From the NCBI RefSeq assembly GCF_029360585.1, contig NZ_JAQZSJ010000027.1, forward strand, positions 1 through 55,340: 55,340 nt of DNA, in the 5' to 3' direction. The translations under genes were made by a program, and so were the position numbers. The notes beneath the pieces are model-generated. The model was not told where the DNA came from, searched no databases, and saw only the letters and a list, made by a program, of their open reading frames with translations. Below are positions 9,801-18,116 of the stretch, piece by piece (within the stretch, counting starts at the first letter, position 1; every line of letters begins with the position of its first letter). The DNA is from Cohnella caldifontis (GTDB lineage: Bacteria > Bacillota > Bacilli > Paenibacillales > Paenibacillaceae).

Positions 9801-10928
9801 TCATCCAGACCATCCCATTTGCCCATGCAACCTTACCGTCTCCTCTTCCAGCGCGACACCGAGCTGATCGCGAACGACCTGCTCCAGCTGCCGATAGACG
9901 CGCAGCGCCTCATTCCGGTTTCCCGCTTCCAGATGCAGCCGGATGAGCTCACGTCCGTCCGCCTCGGAATCCGGCGCAATCGCGAGCACGCGCTGCAAAC
10001 TGTCCGAAGCGAGCGCCGCGCGGCCCCGCTTGCGAAAAAGCCGGTGCATGCAGCGCAGCGAACGGATATACTTCGCTTTGATTGCCTCCTGCCTTGCTGC
10101 AGCCCAGCTATAATCGCAGCCCTCCATATATTCGCCTTTGTACAAACCGTTGATCTTGTCGTACAACTGCTCATCCGGTTCCTCCGCCGACAAAATGTCG
10201 TCCAGCATCCCCTCGAATGTCGCCACATCGGCAGCCGCCCCGTCCAGCCGGATCGCGAACCCGTTTCCGGATTTGTCTACGCTTATGGGCACGTCATGCT
10301 CCTGCAAGCTTCTCCGCAAGTAGGACAGGCAGGTATACAAATACGTTTTCGCCTTTTTCACATCGTACCCCGGCCAAATCGACTCAATGATGAGCGCGGT
10401 ATCCGCGGGCGTCCCTTCGTGATGGATCAAAAAAGCGCAGACCTCTTTTTCCTTGTTCGTTTTCCAGGGGAGCAGCCGATTATCGGCATGAGGAAGCCCA
10501 ATGGAAAAGCCCCCCATGCATCGGATCAAAGGACGGACGCTGGCGTCCGGGCGGGCCCGAATCGCGGATACGGTTTGCTTGATGCGCGATACCGCATGTT
10601 GCAGCCTGCTCATCGTAATCGGCTTCAGCAGATAGTCGGTCGATTGAATTTCAAACGCTTCCACCGCATACTCCGCGTACGCCGTTGTGAACACAATCGG
10701 CATTTGGGGCTGGATTGCCCTCATTTTCCTCGCCGCCTCCATGCCCGTCATGCCCGGCATCTGGTTATCCAGGAAAACGGCGTCCACAGGCGTCGTGTTC
10801 AAAGCTTCGATCGCCCGAATCGGATTCACAAACCTTCCGACGACCTTGACATCCCCGATTTGCCCAAGCAAAATCTCTAACAGATTGAGCGCATCTTCTT
10901 CATCATCCACGAGCAACACACGAATCAT
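9801..10928 (-). CDS. Response regulator with receiver and SARP/BTAD domains
   Basis: The 375-residue protein has a CheY-like receiver (residues 1-120) with the acidic pocket LVDDEED, the phospho-acceptor Asp54 (VFLDNQMPGMTG), the conserved Thr (FTTAYAEYA) and Lys (YLLKPI). After it comes a winged-helix region (about 150-240) and a BTAD-type helical repeat region to the C-terminus, as in SARP regulators. The start ATG lies eight bases after GGAGG. It sits immediately upstream of the hybrid kinase, so the two should form a signalling pair. Regulon members are unknown. The nearby surface-protein promoters with direct repeats are possible targets, but those repeats would fit an OmpR-type regulator better. 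Confidence 0.88.
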   Translation of the reverse strand: MIRVLLVDDEEDALNLLEILLGQIGDVKVVGRFVNPIRAIEALNTTPVDAVFLDNQMPGMTGMEAARKMRAIQPQMPIVFTTAYAEYAVEAFEIQSTDYLLKPITMSRLQHAVSRIKQTVSAIRARPDASVRPLIRCMGGFSIGLPHADNRLLPWKTNKEKEVCAFLIHHEGTPADTALIIESIWPGYDVKKAKTYLYTCLSYLRRSLQEHDVPISVDKSGNGFAIRLDGAAADVATFEGMLDDILSAEEPDEQLYDKINGLYKGEYMEGCDYSWAAARQEAIKAKYIRSLRCMHRLFRKRGRAALASDSLQRVLAIAPDSEADGRELIRLHLEAGNRNEALRVYRQLEQVVRDQLGVALEEETVRLHGQMGWSG

Positions 10929-11086
10929 TGGGCTTGCCTCCTTTGCACGCCTATGGAAAGACACCTGTTACATACAGAAAAAAATCGTCCATTCATTTGC
11001 AATCTTCGCCATTCATGGCCACATTACGGACATATTCGACAAAAATGGTCCAATTCCTTGCCTTTCGTCGGATGCGACTTCGTTCA

Positions 11087-13411
11087 TTACTCCCCGGGCT
11101 TCGTCGTCATCAGGCTGTACAGCTTCGTATGCCGCGGGAACTTGTCGGTAAACGGCACAAGGGAGCTGCCTACCTTAATCAATCCATTCCCGGCGTCAAC
11201 ATTGGTGATATAGGAGAGTTGCAGGTCCGAAATATTGAGAAGCCCGGCAAGCTCCATCCGGTCGGTGCTGGCCTGATTCAGCATGACGATAAATTCGCTG
11301 TTCGCCAGCATGGTGCGGGCCGTATGGCTTTGCAGCAAATCATCCACGTTTTGCGTAATTCCCGTACAAAAAGCGCCATATTTTCGGACGCGCTTCCAAA
11401 GCGTGAACAGAAAGTTGGCGCTGTATTCATGCTGAAACAGAAGATAAATTTCGTCGATAACGATAAATGTATTTTTGCCTTTAGCCCGATTTTGCGTAAT
11501 TCGGTTCAGGATGCTGTCCAAGACGACCAGCATGCCGATCGGGAGGAGTTGTTTGCCCAAATCGAGAATGTCGTAGCAGATGAGCCGGTTATGGACATTG
11601 ACATTGGTCGGTTTGGCGAACGTGTTCAGACTGCCGGAAGTAAACAGCTCGATCGCCAGCGCAATGTCCTGCGCCTCCGGCTCCGCTTGCTTGAGCAGTT
11701 CCGCGCGGAAATCCTGCAACGTCGGCGGCTGCCCCTTATAGTTGCTCTGCAAATACTTCCTGTACACGCTGGCGGTGCAGCGGTCAATGAGCGACTTTTC
11801 CTTGGCTCCCAGTTGGTATCCGCCAATCAACTGCTCGCACAACGAGAGGACGAATTCCGATTTGAGAATGATTGGATTAGCTCCGTCGCCATATTGACGA
11901 TTCATATCCATCGCATTAATATGGTTCGGCGAAGTGGCGGATATATGAATCGTCTCGCCGCCCAATGCGTTCACCAGTGCGGAGTATTCCCGTTCCGGGT
12001 CGATCAGGATCATATCGTCGTCGCTGGCCAGCATCTGGTTGACGATTTCCCGTTTCGCGGTAAAGCTTTTGCCGGAACCGGATACGCCGAGGATAAAGCT
12101 GTTTCCGTTCAGCAATTGCTTGCGGTTGGCAATAATCATGTTTTTGCTGATCACATTTTGTCCGTAGTAAATGCCGCCCGGATGCATGATTTCCTGCGCC
12201 CGAAACGGAATAAAGACAGCCGTGCTTTCCGTCGTTAACGTCCGCAAAGCGTGAACCTTCCGCAAGCCGTAAGGCAGCACCGTATTCAGACCGTCCATTT
12301 GCTGATAGGTAAGCGTGGCAAACTGGCACAAATGCTTGCGGGCGGTTGTGAGCAGCGCCTCCGTATCGCTGTCGAGCTGCTCCTTGCTGTCCGCGATATG
12401 GACCATCGTCAGAAGACCGAACATCATCCGCTGGTCGCGGGTGGTCAAGTCGTTCAGAAATTCTTTGCTCTCTTTGCGTTGCTGCTCCATATCGTAAGGG
12501 ACCACGGCGGAAAAATTGTTGTTCCGGTTTTGTCGCCGCTGCCAGTTGGTGATGTTCGTCTCCACGCCGAGCAAACGGCTCTCCACCTCACGAACGGCCT
12601 CGTCGGTCGGAATCGGGATGATATCCAGCGACAGCAGCAAATTCCGGTTCAGGTCGCAAAGCTCGGACACCATGCTGTCCTTAATATAGCTGGCGTATTC
12701 CCGCAGAAAGATGACGCGGCCAAAAAAGTTGCCCATCCGAAAATGATCTTTTTCAAACTCGAACGTATCCGGGCAAATGTAGTCCTTGAAATCATGGCCC
12801 TTGCGCATCGTTTCGGACAGATGGAAACGAAAATCCGCTTCCTCGCCAATCCGAAAGAAATCATGGAAAATGCGCATACGGTCAGTTGCATCCAGTTCGA
12901 TACATTTGGAACCGAGACGGGAAAAATGCGACATCAATTCGGTCCCGACCCGCGCAAAGTATTGACGGGCTTCCTCCACATTTTTCTTGACGACAGAAAT
13001 GGTAACGTACTTTTCCTGAATCGTGCCGTTTGCGCCAATGGCCTTTGCGAGCAACATCTCGTTATACTCTTGCCGGTACACATCAAGATGGTCTTGCCGA
13101 AGCGGAATCAGAATCGAGCTTTCAAAATCGGCCCGATTCAAACGCCGGTTATGGATTGTAATTTTCGTGGTCGCTCCGTTGTCAAAGGAATTGAGCAGCT
13201 CGGAATAAGACAAAAACATCGCTTCCTTGTCTTCCCTGGACGCGACGGCGTAGTTGATATCCTCGAATCGATACGATTTGGAAAATTTGTTGCCGACAAA
13301 AAAAATCCCGTCCGGCCAGAGGGCGCGAATCGGGATAACTTGCTGAACGCCTTTCGGGATGACAAATCGTTCCTTGTCCTGCTTGATGATGCGTCTGAGC
13401 GTTTTAATCAC
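11087..13411 (-). CDS. virB4: VirB4-family T4SS ATPase
   Basis: The 774-residue ATPase powers conjugative type IV secretion and would sit at the inner face of the membrane. Walker A is GVSGSGKSFTAKREI (about residue 440), followed by the family motif DPEREYSALVNALGG. Walker B is FIVIDEIYLLF (about 647), followed by TGITQNVDDLLQS. The N-terminal half is the usual VirB4 region with no P-loop. The length fits TrsE/ConE-type proteins of Gram-positive elements. It starts at a GTG overlapping the stop of the PrgI gene by eight bases. It is the last T4SS gene before the two-component system; the VirB8-like and wall-hydrolase genes that usually follow are absent. Confidence 0.92.
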   Translation of the reverse strand: MIKTLRRIIKQDKERFVIPKGVQQVIPIRALWPDGIFFVGNKFSKSYRFEDINYAVASREDKEAMFLSYSELLNSFDNGATTKITIHNRRLNRADFESSILIPLRQDHLDVYRQEYNEMLLAKAIGANGTIQEKYVTISVVKKNVEEARQYFARVGTELMSHFSRLGSKCIELDATDRMRIFHDFFRIGEEADFRFHLSETMRKGHDFKDYICPDTFEFEKDHFRMGNFFGRVIFLREYASYIKDSMVSELCDLNRNLLLSLDIIPIPTDEAVREVESRLLGVETNITNWQRRQNRNNNFSAVVPYDMEQQRKESKEFLNDLTTRDQRMMFGLLTMVHIADSKEQLDSDTEALLTTARKHLCQFATLTYQQMDGLNTVLPYGLRKVHALRTLTTESTAVFIPFRAQEIMHPGGIYYGQNVISKNMIIANRKQLLNGNSFILGVSGSGKSFTAKREIVNQMLASDDDMILIDPEREYSALVNALGGETIHISATSPNHINAMDMNRQYGDGANPIILKSEFVLSLCEQLIGGYQLGAKEKSLIDRCTASVYRKYLQSNYKGQPPTLQDFRAELLKQAEPEAQDIALAIELFTSGSLNTFAKPTNVNVHNRLICYDILDLGKQLLPIGMLVVLDSILNRITQNRAKGKNTFIVIDEIYLLFQHEYSANFLFTLWKRVRKYGAFCTGITQNVDDLLQSHTARTMLANSEFIVMLNQASTDRMELAGLLNISDLQLSYITNVDAGNGLIKVGSSLVPFTDKFPRHTKLYSLMTTKPGE

Positions 13412-13769
13412 GGCGCATCATCCTTTCCTGCTCATGATGCTGCATGCTCTTTTTCATCGCTTCAACGTAGATGTTGGTCGAATAGAAGACGAAGCGCCTT
13501 GGCAGCAGAAATTCCGATTTCACATACGCCCAAAGCAACTGCTCGGCCGTCATACCGTGATAGTTGATGAAACCCAAGGCTGCGCAGGGCGCGGCCCCCA
13601 AAATGCACATCCAACTGAGCGTTTCCAAGCCAAAGCGGCCGCGCAGTCCAAAATAAAGGCCGATCGCCACGCCGACAGCCAGCACAGAAAAAAAGAACTG
13701 CCGCAAGGACAGTCCAAAGTATAAGCTTTCCGTATAATCCCGGATTTCCCGGTTGATTTTCACTTCCAT
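13404..13769 (-). CDS. prgI: PrgI-family (VirB3-like) T4SS membrane protein
   Basis: The protein has 121 residues. The N-terminus MEVKINREIRDYTESLYFG is the family signature. Two membrane segments follow (about residues 24-70: FFFSVLAVGVAIGLYFG and LSWMCILGAAPCAALGF), and then a charged tail. PrgI proteins are the Gram-positive counterparts of VirB3 and sit next to VirB4, as here. The start follows GGGAGGA at a good distance. The stop overlaps the virB4 start. Confidence 0.88.
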   Translation of the reverse strand: MEVKINREIRDYTESLYFGLSLRQFFFSVLAVGVAIGLYFGLRGRFGLETLSWMCILGAAPCAALGFINYHGMTAEQLLWAYVKSEFLLPRRFVFYSTNIYVEAMKKSMQHHEQERMMRRD

Positions 13770-13803
13770 TTAAAGTCCTCCCATTAACAATGCTCGTTAT
13801 GGT

Positions 13804-14160
13804 CTACAACTCGGCCCCATCCTCCGGTTGAACCGTTGTTGGCTCTGTCTTTTTCGATCTTGCCAACACCTCATCGCCGGATGGAAAGGGAGCGGCCAAA
13901 AGCGCAAATACAAGCTGAGCGCCGTCCCGCATGCCTTGCAAATATATCCATTCATTCATGATCGCCTGCCTAAAATGGTGCTTGTCCTCCCATTCCGCAT
14001 ACTCCGGCATGCGCCCAATGTCCATACCAGCGAACAAAACTTGAAATGCCTTGCTTTCTTCAGCACGAGGACGACTCAGATCAGGATGATATTCAATTCG
14101 AGCAGAAATATCATCCAATCGGCTTTGAATAGCTTGCCGAAACCACGCTGGAAATTCCAT
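13804..14160 (-). CDS. Conserved element protein, unknown function
   Basis: The 118-residue soluble protein starts after GGGAGGAAG. I do not recognise a named domain. Its core, EWEDKHHFRQAIMNEWIYLQG followed by MRDGAQL, matches the core of the 92-residue protein at 28232-28510 (EWEDIFNHRCTLEKEWVY then GIRDGMQL), so the element has two members of one family. It lies between a Spo0E-type gene and prgI in the short T4SS operon, which suggests a link to control or assembly of transfer. No catalytic motif is visible. Confidence 0.75.
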   Translation of the reverse strand: MEFPAWFRQAIQSRLDDISARIEYHPDLSRPRAEESKAFQVLFAGMDIGRMPEYAEWEDKHHFRQAIMNEWIYLQGMRDGAQLVFALLAAPFPSGDEVLARSKKTEPTTVQPEDGAEL

Positions 14161-14186
14161 CGCCTTCTTCCTCCCAGGTGCCCCTT

Positions 14187-14372
14187 TTACCGTACCCGCT
14201 GCTTTCGCTGGACCTTCAGGTCATAATAACGGGCTACTAACTCATCTACCTTTCGACTCTGTTCCTGAAGCGCTTGGCTGCAGGATAAAGAAATCGATTG
14301 TTCCATTAACTTATCCCCAAGCGTATTCAGCTTTCGTCGCTCCTCCTCCAGTTTTCTTAACAAATCATCCAT
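14187..14372 (-). CDS. Spo0E-family aspartyl-phosphate phosphatase
   Basis: The 61-residue two-helix protein resembles Spo0E, which removes the phosphate from Spo0A~P or related receivers. The first helix has LEEERRKLNTLGDKLMEQS and the second carries the SQxLDxL-like motif as SQALQEQSRKVDELVARYY. Known members have S-Q-E-L-D at this place; here it is SRKVDEL, so the active-site pattern is partly altered. The start follows GGGAGG. It is first in the operon with prgI and virB4. A plausible role is delaying sporulation or biofilm entry while transfer is active, which is inference. Confidence 0.75.
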   Translation of the reverse strand: MDDLLRKLEEERRKLNTLGDKLMEQSISLSCSQALQEQSRKVDELVARYYDLKVQRKQRVR

Positions 14373-14448
14373 CCTTCATCCTCCCGTTCTTCCGTGTGAG
14401 GGCAGCTATTTATGAAAAATCTATGGTGTATGTTAAAAAACTACTTTG

Positions 14449-14477
14449 ATCGTAATTTCAAACCTCATTTATGTCAA
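14449..14477 (-). promoter_or_regulatory. Sigma-A promoter of the spo0E-prgI-virB4 operon
   Basis: The minus strand reads TTGACA (14472-14477), then a 17-base spacer, then TACGAT (14449-14454). It lies about 80 bases upstream of the Spo0E-type start. The divergent XRE regulator starts at 14538, so its product is well placed to control this promoter and its own. Confidence 0.6.
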
Positions 14478-14537
14478 TTGTATACTCCTCCATAATGGAA
14501 GTTATAAATTCCTAACCCAATGGATATAGGTGATAAA

Positions 14538-14876
14538 ATGATAGGTGTTTACGATAAAAAGAAGGTGGGGCAACGCATTCGGAAGCAACGAGAGGCTTTG
14601 GAAATTTCTCGTGAGCAATTGGCTGAACGGATTGGACGAGTCCCGAGATTCTGTGCCGACATTGAACGAGGTAAAGCCGGTATGTCCATTGAAACCATGC
14701 TCAACATCTGCAATTTGCTCAAACTTTCTCCTAACGAACTGCTCTTAGAGCATGAAGCAAAGGTTACGCCGAGCGATGAAACGGAATTGATTGTAGCCGC
14801 CCTTCGTCATTGTACGGAGAAACAACGCAAGGACGCATTGGCTCTTTTAAAGCTGTTTCTTACCGCAATTCGTTAA
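14538..14876 (+). CDS. XRE-family transcriptional regulator
   Basis: This 112-residue regulator is one of the few plus-strand genes. The helix-turn-helix is at residues about 10-65 (GQRIRKQREALEISREQLAERI, split here by the turn near RVPRFCADIERGK), of the Cro/CI type. The C-terminus is a helical extension likely used for dimer contact. The start at 14538 has AGGTGAT five bases upstream and is preferred over an ATG at 14520. It is divergent from the Spo0E-prgI-virB4 operon and convergent with virB6, so it splits the T4SS genes into two transcription units. A repressor role in transfer is likely by analogy with conjugative plasmids and ICEs. Confidence 0.85.
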   Translation: MIGVYDKKKVGQRIRKQREALEISREQLAERIGRVPRFCADIERGKAGMSIETMLNICNLLKLSPNELLLEHEAKVTPSDETELIVAALRHCTEKQRKDALALLKLFLTAIR

Positions 14877-14909
14877 TGCAAGACTCAATCTCAGCAACGG
14901 AAGCGCGTT

Positions 14910-15749
14910 TCACAGCCCCATCATCTCCCTCACCACCCGGTCCGCCATTTTGACCGTCCCCACAAGCACCAGCATGTTGAAAATCAACTCGCCAATGTAC
15001 GTCCACACCATCGTAACCGCGCCAGCGCCTTCATCAACCGCCGGGGGAGCGGAGGCAAAGGCGGAGTAGATAATGCAGGCGAGTACGATTATCGCGCCCT
15101 CCAGACAAGCGGCCGCATACCCTTTGAGAAACGATTTGCCGATATTTTGGCTCGGTTCCCCGGCAAAGGCGGACAACGGAACGGGAGCGATGGCCGTATA
15201 TAAGTAGATACGAAAAAAACGTCCGTACACCGAGAGGATCATCACAAAAGACAGCACCGTGATGAACAGACTGCCCAGAAGGGTGACGACCCACAGCGGA
15301 ATGCTTTGCCAAAAACCGACGTCTTCAATCGCGTTTGCAATGGTGTTCGGCAAAGTCATAGCCTCCGTCCTTCCGAACCCGGAACGTCCCATCATCGTGG
15401 AAATGATTCCCTGAACAATGGTAAACAGCGCCATCATGAGCTCCAGTCCGTAGGTAACGACTGCTTTGGCCAGGACAAAGCGGATAAACAGCTTGACGGC
15501 CATCTCCGGCTTTTTCACTTCGGCAAAACTGCCGGTCGTCTTCACCACGCCGATCATAAAAAACAAGACTAGAAGCGCCAGTCCCGTCGCCTGCAACGCG
15601 CCGTGAATGTCGGTAATGACGCGCCACACGCCGCCACCCTTGAAGTCGGCCGGCGACTCGGTAACAAGCTGTCAGATTTCATTCATTTTCTCGTTCCATG
15701 TATCGAGCGCATGTTCGAGGTAGTCAATAATCCAACTGTTTTTGGCCAT
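14910..15749 (-). pseudogene. virB6: VirB6/TrbL-like T4SS membrane protein with in-frame TGA
   Basis: The full frame has 279 codons and starts at ATG 15749 after AAGGGGTGA. Codon 26 is TGA (15672-15674): NEI-stop-QLVTESPADF. As I recall the family, this position is a Trp (NEIWQL-type), so TGG to TGA is a one-base change. The remainder has five to six hydrophobic segments (LALLVLFFMIGVV, LFIRFVLAKAVVTYGLELM, WVVTLLGSLFITVLSFVMIL, FMR-like core RIYLYTAIAPVPLSAF, AACLEGAIIVLACIIYSAF), as expected for a channel component. A GTG at 15629 after AAGGGTGG could restart translation and give 239 residues. It is either a nonsense mutation, a read error, or restart. Confidence 0.8.
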
Positions 15750-15772
15750 ATTCTCACCCCTTTTCTGTAGAC

Positions 15773-15799
15773 GGGGAACGGACAAATCGCCCGTTCCCC
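15773..15799 (-). other. Stable hairpin between virB2-like and virB6
   Basis: A perfect nine-base stem GGGGAACGG / CCGTTCCCC has a nine-base loop. No U-tract follows in the minus direction. It sits right after the small pilin-like gene and before the virB6 ribosome site, so it may protect the upstream transcript end or reduce flow into virB6. Confidence 0.55.
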
Positions 15800-15816
15800 T
15801 CATTTGCGACTCCCGT

Positions 15817-16125
15817 TTAACCGGCAATCAGGGTAAGAATTTCCTTCGTAAAGGTAATGATAATCCCGCCGGCAAGCGTCAGGAACCCGTTCGCTCGCTG
15901 GGAAGGGTCGTGAGACTTGAGCGACAATCCGATCTGCACAATGCCGAAGCCGAGTATGATCATACCGATGGCCCGTATTAATCCGAATATGAAGGTGGAC
16001 AAGTTATTGACGGTCGTCATCGGATCGCCCTCGGCATAAGCGGTAGAGACGAATACGGTTCCCGTTAAGACAAGCATGATGTAAAGCGCCAGCAGCCGTT
16101 TCCCTTTGATTTTCAACTTCATCAT
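15817..16125 (-). CDS. VirB2-like small membrane protein of the T4SS
   Basis: The 102-residue protein has a signal sequence (LLALYIMLVLTGTVFVSTAYA, cleavage likely after AYA). Two further hydrophobic segments follow (FIFGLIRAIGMIILGFGIV and FLTLAGGIIITFTKEIL) separated by a polar loop with SHDPSQRANG. This size and topology match VirB2/TrbC- or Maff2-type subunits coded between the coupling protein and VirB6 in Gram-positive elements. The start overlaps the stop of virD4 (ATGATG), indicating coupled translation. It could be the T4SS pilin-like subunit or a channel part. Confidence 0.7.
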   Translation of the reverse strand: MMKLKIKGKRLLALYIMLVLTGTVFVSTAYAEGDPMTTVNNLSTFIFGLIRAIGMIILGFGIVQIGLSLKSHDPSQRANGFLTLAGGIIITFTKEILTLIAG

Positions 16126-17891
16126 TCCCTTCGTAAAAATAGCGACTCCATGTCTTCTTCTGACAGAAGCTCGTACTCTCCGTTTTCATGAAGCAACACC
16201 TTTCGCCAATCCAAAGCGTGTTCCGTGCCGCCATGCTGGTAGGGGAGACCGCTGCCATCCGTCGTGAGCTCGACATGGGGATGCCTGAGCAAATCGTACT
16301 TGTCGTCCTGAACAGGACGCTCGCCGCGAATAAAGAGCAAGGCATGACGGTTATCGAGAAGCCGCACCTCATCGGGCGTCAGCAAGTCGCGGCCGGACAA
16401 CTGATAGTTGATCGAATAACTGCCGCTGCGGCCCTTGCTTTGACCGTATGTGTTCGTGTCGATCGTTTCCTTGCCCAGCAGTTCCGAGACGTATTTGTGA
16501 GTGGATTGTTCATTGCCGCCCAGGTACAAAAACACGTCGCAGTTCCCCACGATTGATTCCCACGTCTCCTTATACAGCGCTTTGAGCTGCGCCAAATTTT
16601 GCAGGATGATGGAAACCGAAATCTCGCGGCTGCGTATGGTGGAGAGCAGCTTGTCGAATTCATCGGGCAAGGCGACGTTGGCAAATTCGTCCATCACGAA
16701 ATGCACGTGCACCGGCAAGCGTCCGCCGTGCCGATAGTCGGCCTCGTACATCAGGCATTGGAAAAGCTGGGTGTAAAGCATCCCGACGATGAAGTTGAAA
16801 CTGCTGTCGTTGTCGGGAATGACGGCAAACAGGGCCGCTTTCTTTTCTCCCATGACAGCCAATTCCATTTCATCGACCAAGCTCATTCCGGCGATTGAAT
16901 GCAAGTTGAACTTCTCCAGCCGAACGCCTAGGCCGATCAATATCGATTTGGCTGTTTTCCCCGCCGCCAGTTTGAAGATGTTGTACTGTTTGACCGCCAA
17001 ATGCTCCGGGTCGCGCATCGCCAGCCGTTCAAACAACTCGTCCAGCGGACTCTGGTAGGTTTCGTCTTCTTCCCGCACTTCGGCGGCGGCGATCATTTCC
17101 ATCACCATCGGGAAATTCTGTTCCTCCGGCGGCGCTTCATAGAGCAAATACAAAACGAGCGCCTCCAATAGCGCCGTTTCGGATCGTTCCCAGAACGGGT
17201 CGTTCGTGTTGCTGCCCTTCGGCGTCGTATTGCGAATCAGGTTGGTGACCAGTTTCAGCACGTCCTTGTCGTCGTGCAAATAGGCGAAAGGGTTGTAGCC
17301 ATGGGAACGATGCGGATTGATCAGGTCGAGCACCTTGATGTCATACCCTTTGGCTTTGAGCAGATGGCCGGTATCGCGCAAGATTTCGCCTTTCGGGTCG
17401 AGAACGACGAACGACGTGTTCGCTTGCATGACGTTCGGTTTGGCGTAAAACCGCGTTTTCCCGGAGCCGGAACCGCCTACGACAAGCACATTCACATTCC
17501 GGCGATGCTTGCGGCCGTCGAGTCCGATGCAAACCTGCTTGGTTAAAATTTTGTTTTGCTCCAGCTGCTTGCTTCGATATTTGGCGCATATGCTTTTCGC
17601 CCGGCCCCAACGGGCGCTGCCGTGTTCCTCCCTGCGCCGGTAGTTTCGCGGGGAGGCCAGATAAACGCCGACACCGAGTCCATAGGCCAGCGTAAAAGAG
17701 AGCAGACAGCGGGGCGTATCTTCCACCCACTGAATGTCGAACGGGTGGTTGATCGCCGCGCTGAGATGCTCCACCATCGCTGGCAGCCCCCCGGAAAGTG
17801 CAGGGGCGGTGAGCAATGCCGCCCAAACGACGGGAATCAAAAAAACCGCAAAGAGTATCAAATGACTCCTTGCGGTTTCAACGCGCCTCAT
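16122..17891 (-). CDS. virD4: VirD4/TraG-family coupling protein
   Basis: The 589-residue type IV coupling protein links the relaxosome to the secretion channel. Two N-terminal membrane segments (LILFAVFLIPVVWAALLTA; CLLSFTLAYGLGVGVYLA) precede the cytoplasmic ATPase. Walker A is VGGSGSGKTRFYAKPN (about residue 137), followed by SFVVLDPKGEIL. Walker B is VHFVMDEFANVALPD (about 400), followed by SIILQNLAQLKALY. The start at 17891 has GGAG upstream; an ATG at 17951 is too far into the upstream gene. It overlaps both neighbours, fitting one operon with relaxase and PcfB. Confidence 0.93.
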   Translation of the reverse strand: MRRVETARSHLILFAVFLIPVVWAALLTAPALSGGLPAMVEHLSAAINHPFDIQWVEDTPRCLLSFTLAYGLGVGVYLASPRNYRRREEHGSARWGRAKSICAKYRSKQLEQNKILTKQVCIGLDGRKHRRNVNVLVVGGSGSGKTRFYAKPNVMQANTSFVVLDPKGEILRDTGHLLKAKGYDIKVLDLINPHRSHGYNPFAYLHDDKDVLKLVTNLIRNTTPKGSNTNDPFWERSETALLEALVLYLLYEAPPEEQNFPMVMEMIAAAEVREEDETYQSPLDELFERLAMRDPEHLAVKQYNIFKLAAGKTAKSILIGLGVRLEKFNLHSIAGMSLVDEMELAVMGEKKAALFAVIPDNDSSFNFIVGMLYTQLFQCLMYEADYRHGGRLPVHVHFVMDEFANVALPDEFDKLLSTIRSREISVSIILQNLAQLKALYKETWESIVGNCDVFLYLGGNEQSTHKYVSELLGKETIDTNTYGQSKGRSGSYSINYQLSGRDLLTPDEVRLLDNRHALLFIRGERPVQDDKYDLLRHPHVELTTDGSGLPYQHGGTEHALDWRKVLLHENGEYELLSEEDMESLFLRRE

Positions 17892-18069
17892 GATGGCTCC
17901 GTCGCTTATGTTTTTGATAAGGGGCATCAATCGTTTTGAGCAACAGTTCATCGACGGCGTCGGTGGGGCGCTTCTCGCCGATCAAATCGTTTCGCAGCGC
18001 ATTCAGTGCATGCACCACGATGCCATGCTCGTAATGATCCAAACAGAGAATCCGTTCTTCTTCCTTCAC
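17878..18069 (-). CDS. Small conserved transfer-operon protein
   Basis: The 63-residue protein starts at a GTG after GGAGGGAG. The core YEHGIVVHALNALRNDLIGE and VDELLLKTIDAP is, to my recollection, shared by small proteins next to TraG genes in Firmicutes elements, but I know no function. It is soluble and mostly helical. It lies directly upstream of the coupling protein and overlaps it by 14 bases. Confidence 0.65.
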   Translation of the reverse strand: MKEEERILCLDHYEHGIVVHALNALRNDLIGEKRPTDAVDELLLKTIDAPYQKHKRRSHHEAR

Positions 18070-18116
18070 AGGCGCTCCCTCCTGAACAAAAATTGAGCAT
18101 GTCCCGCGCAGCGCTC

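Noticed and set aside
15672..15674. Selenocysteine or reassigned TGA in virB6
   Set aside because: No selenocysteine-type hairpin is seen after the codon, and many genes here end in TGA as a normal stop.
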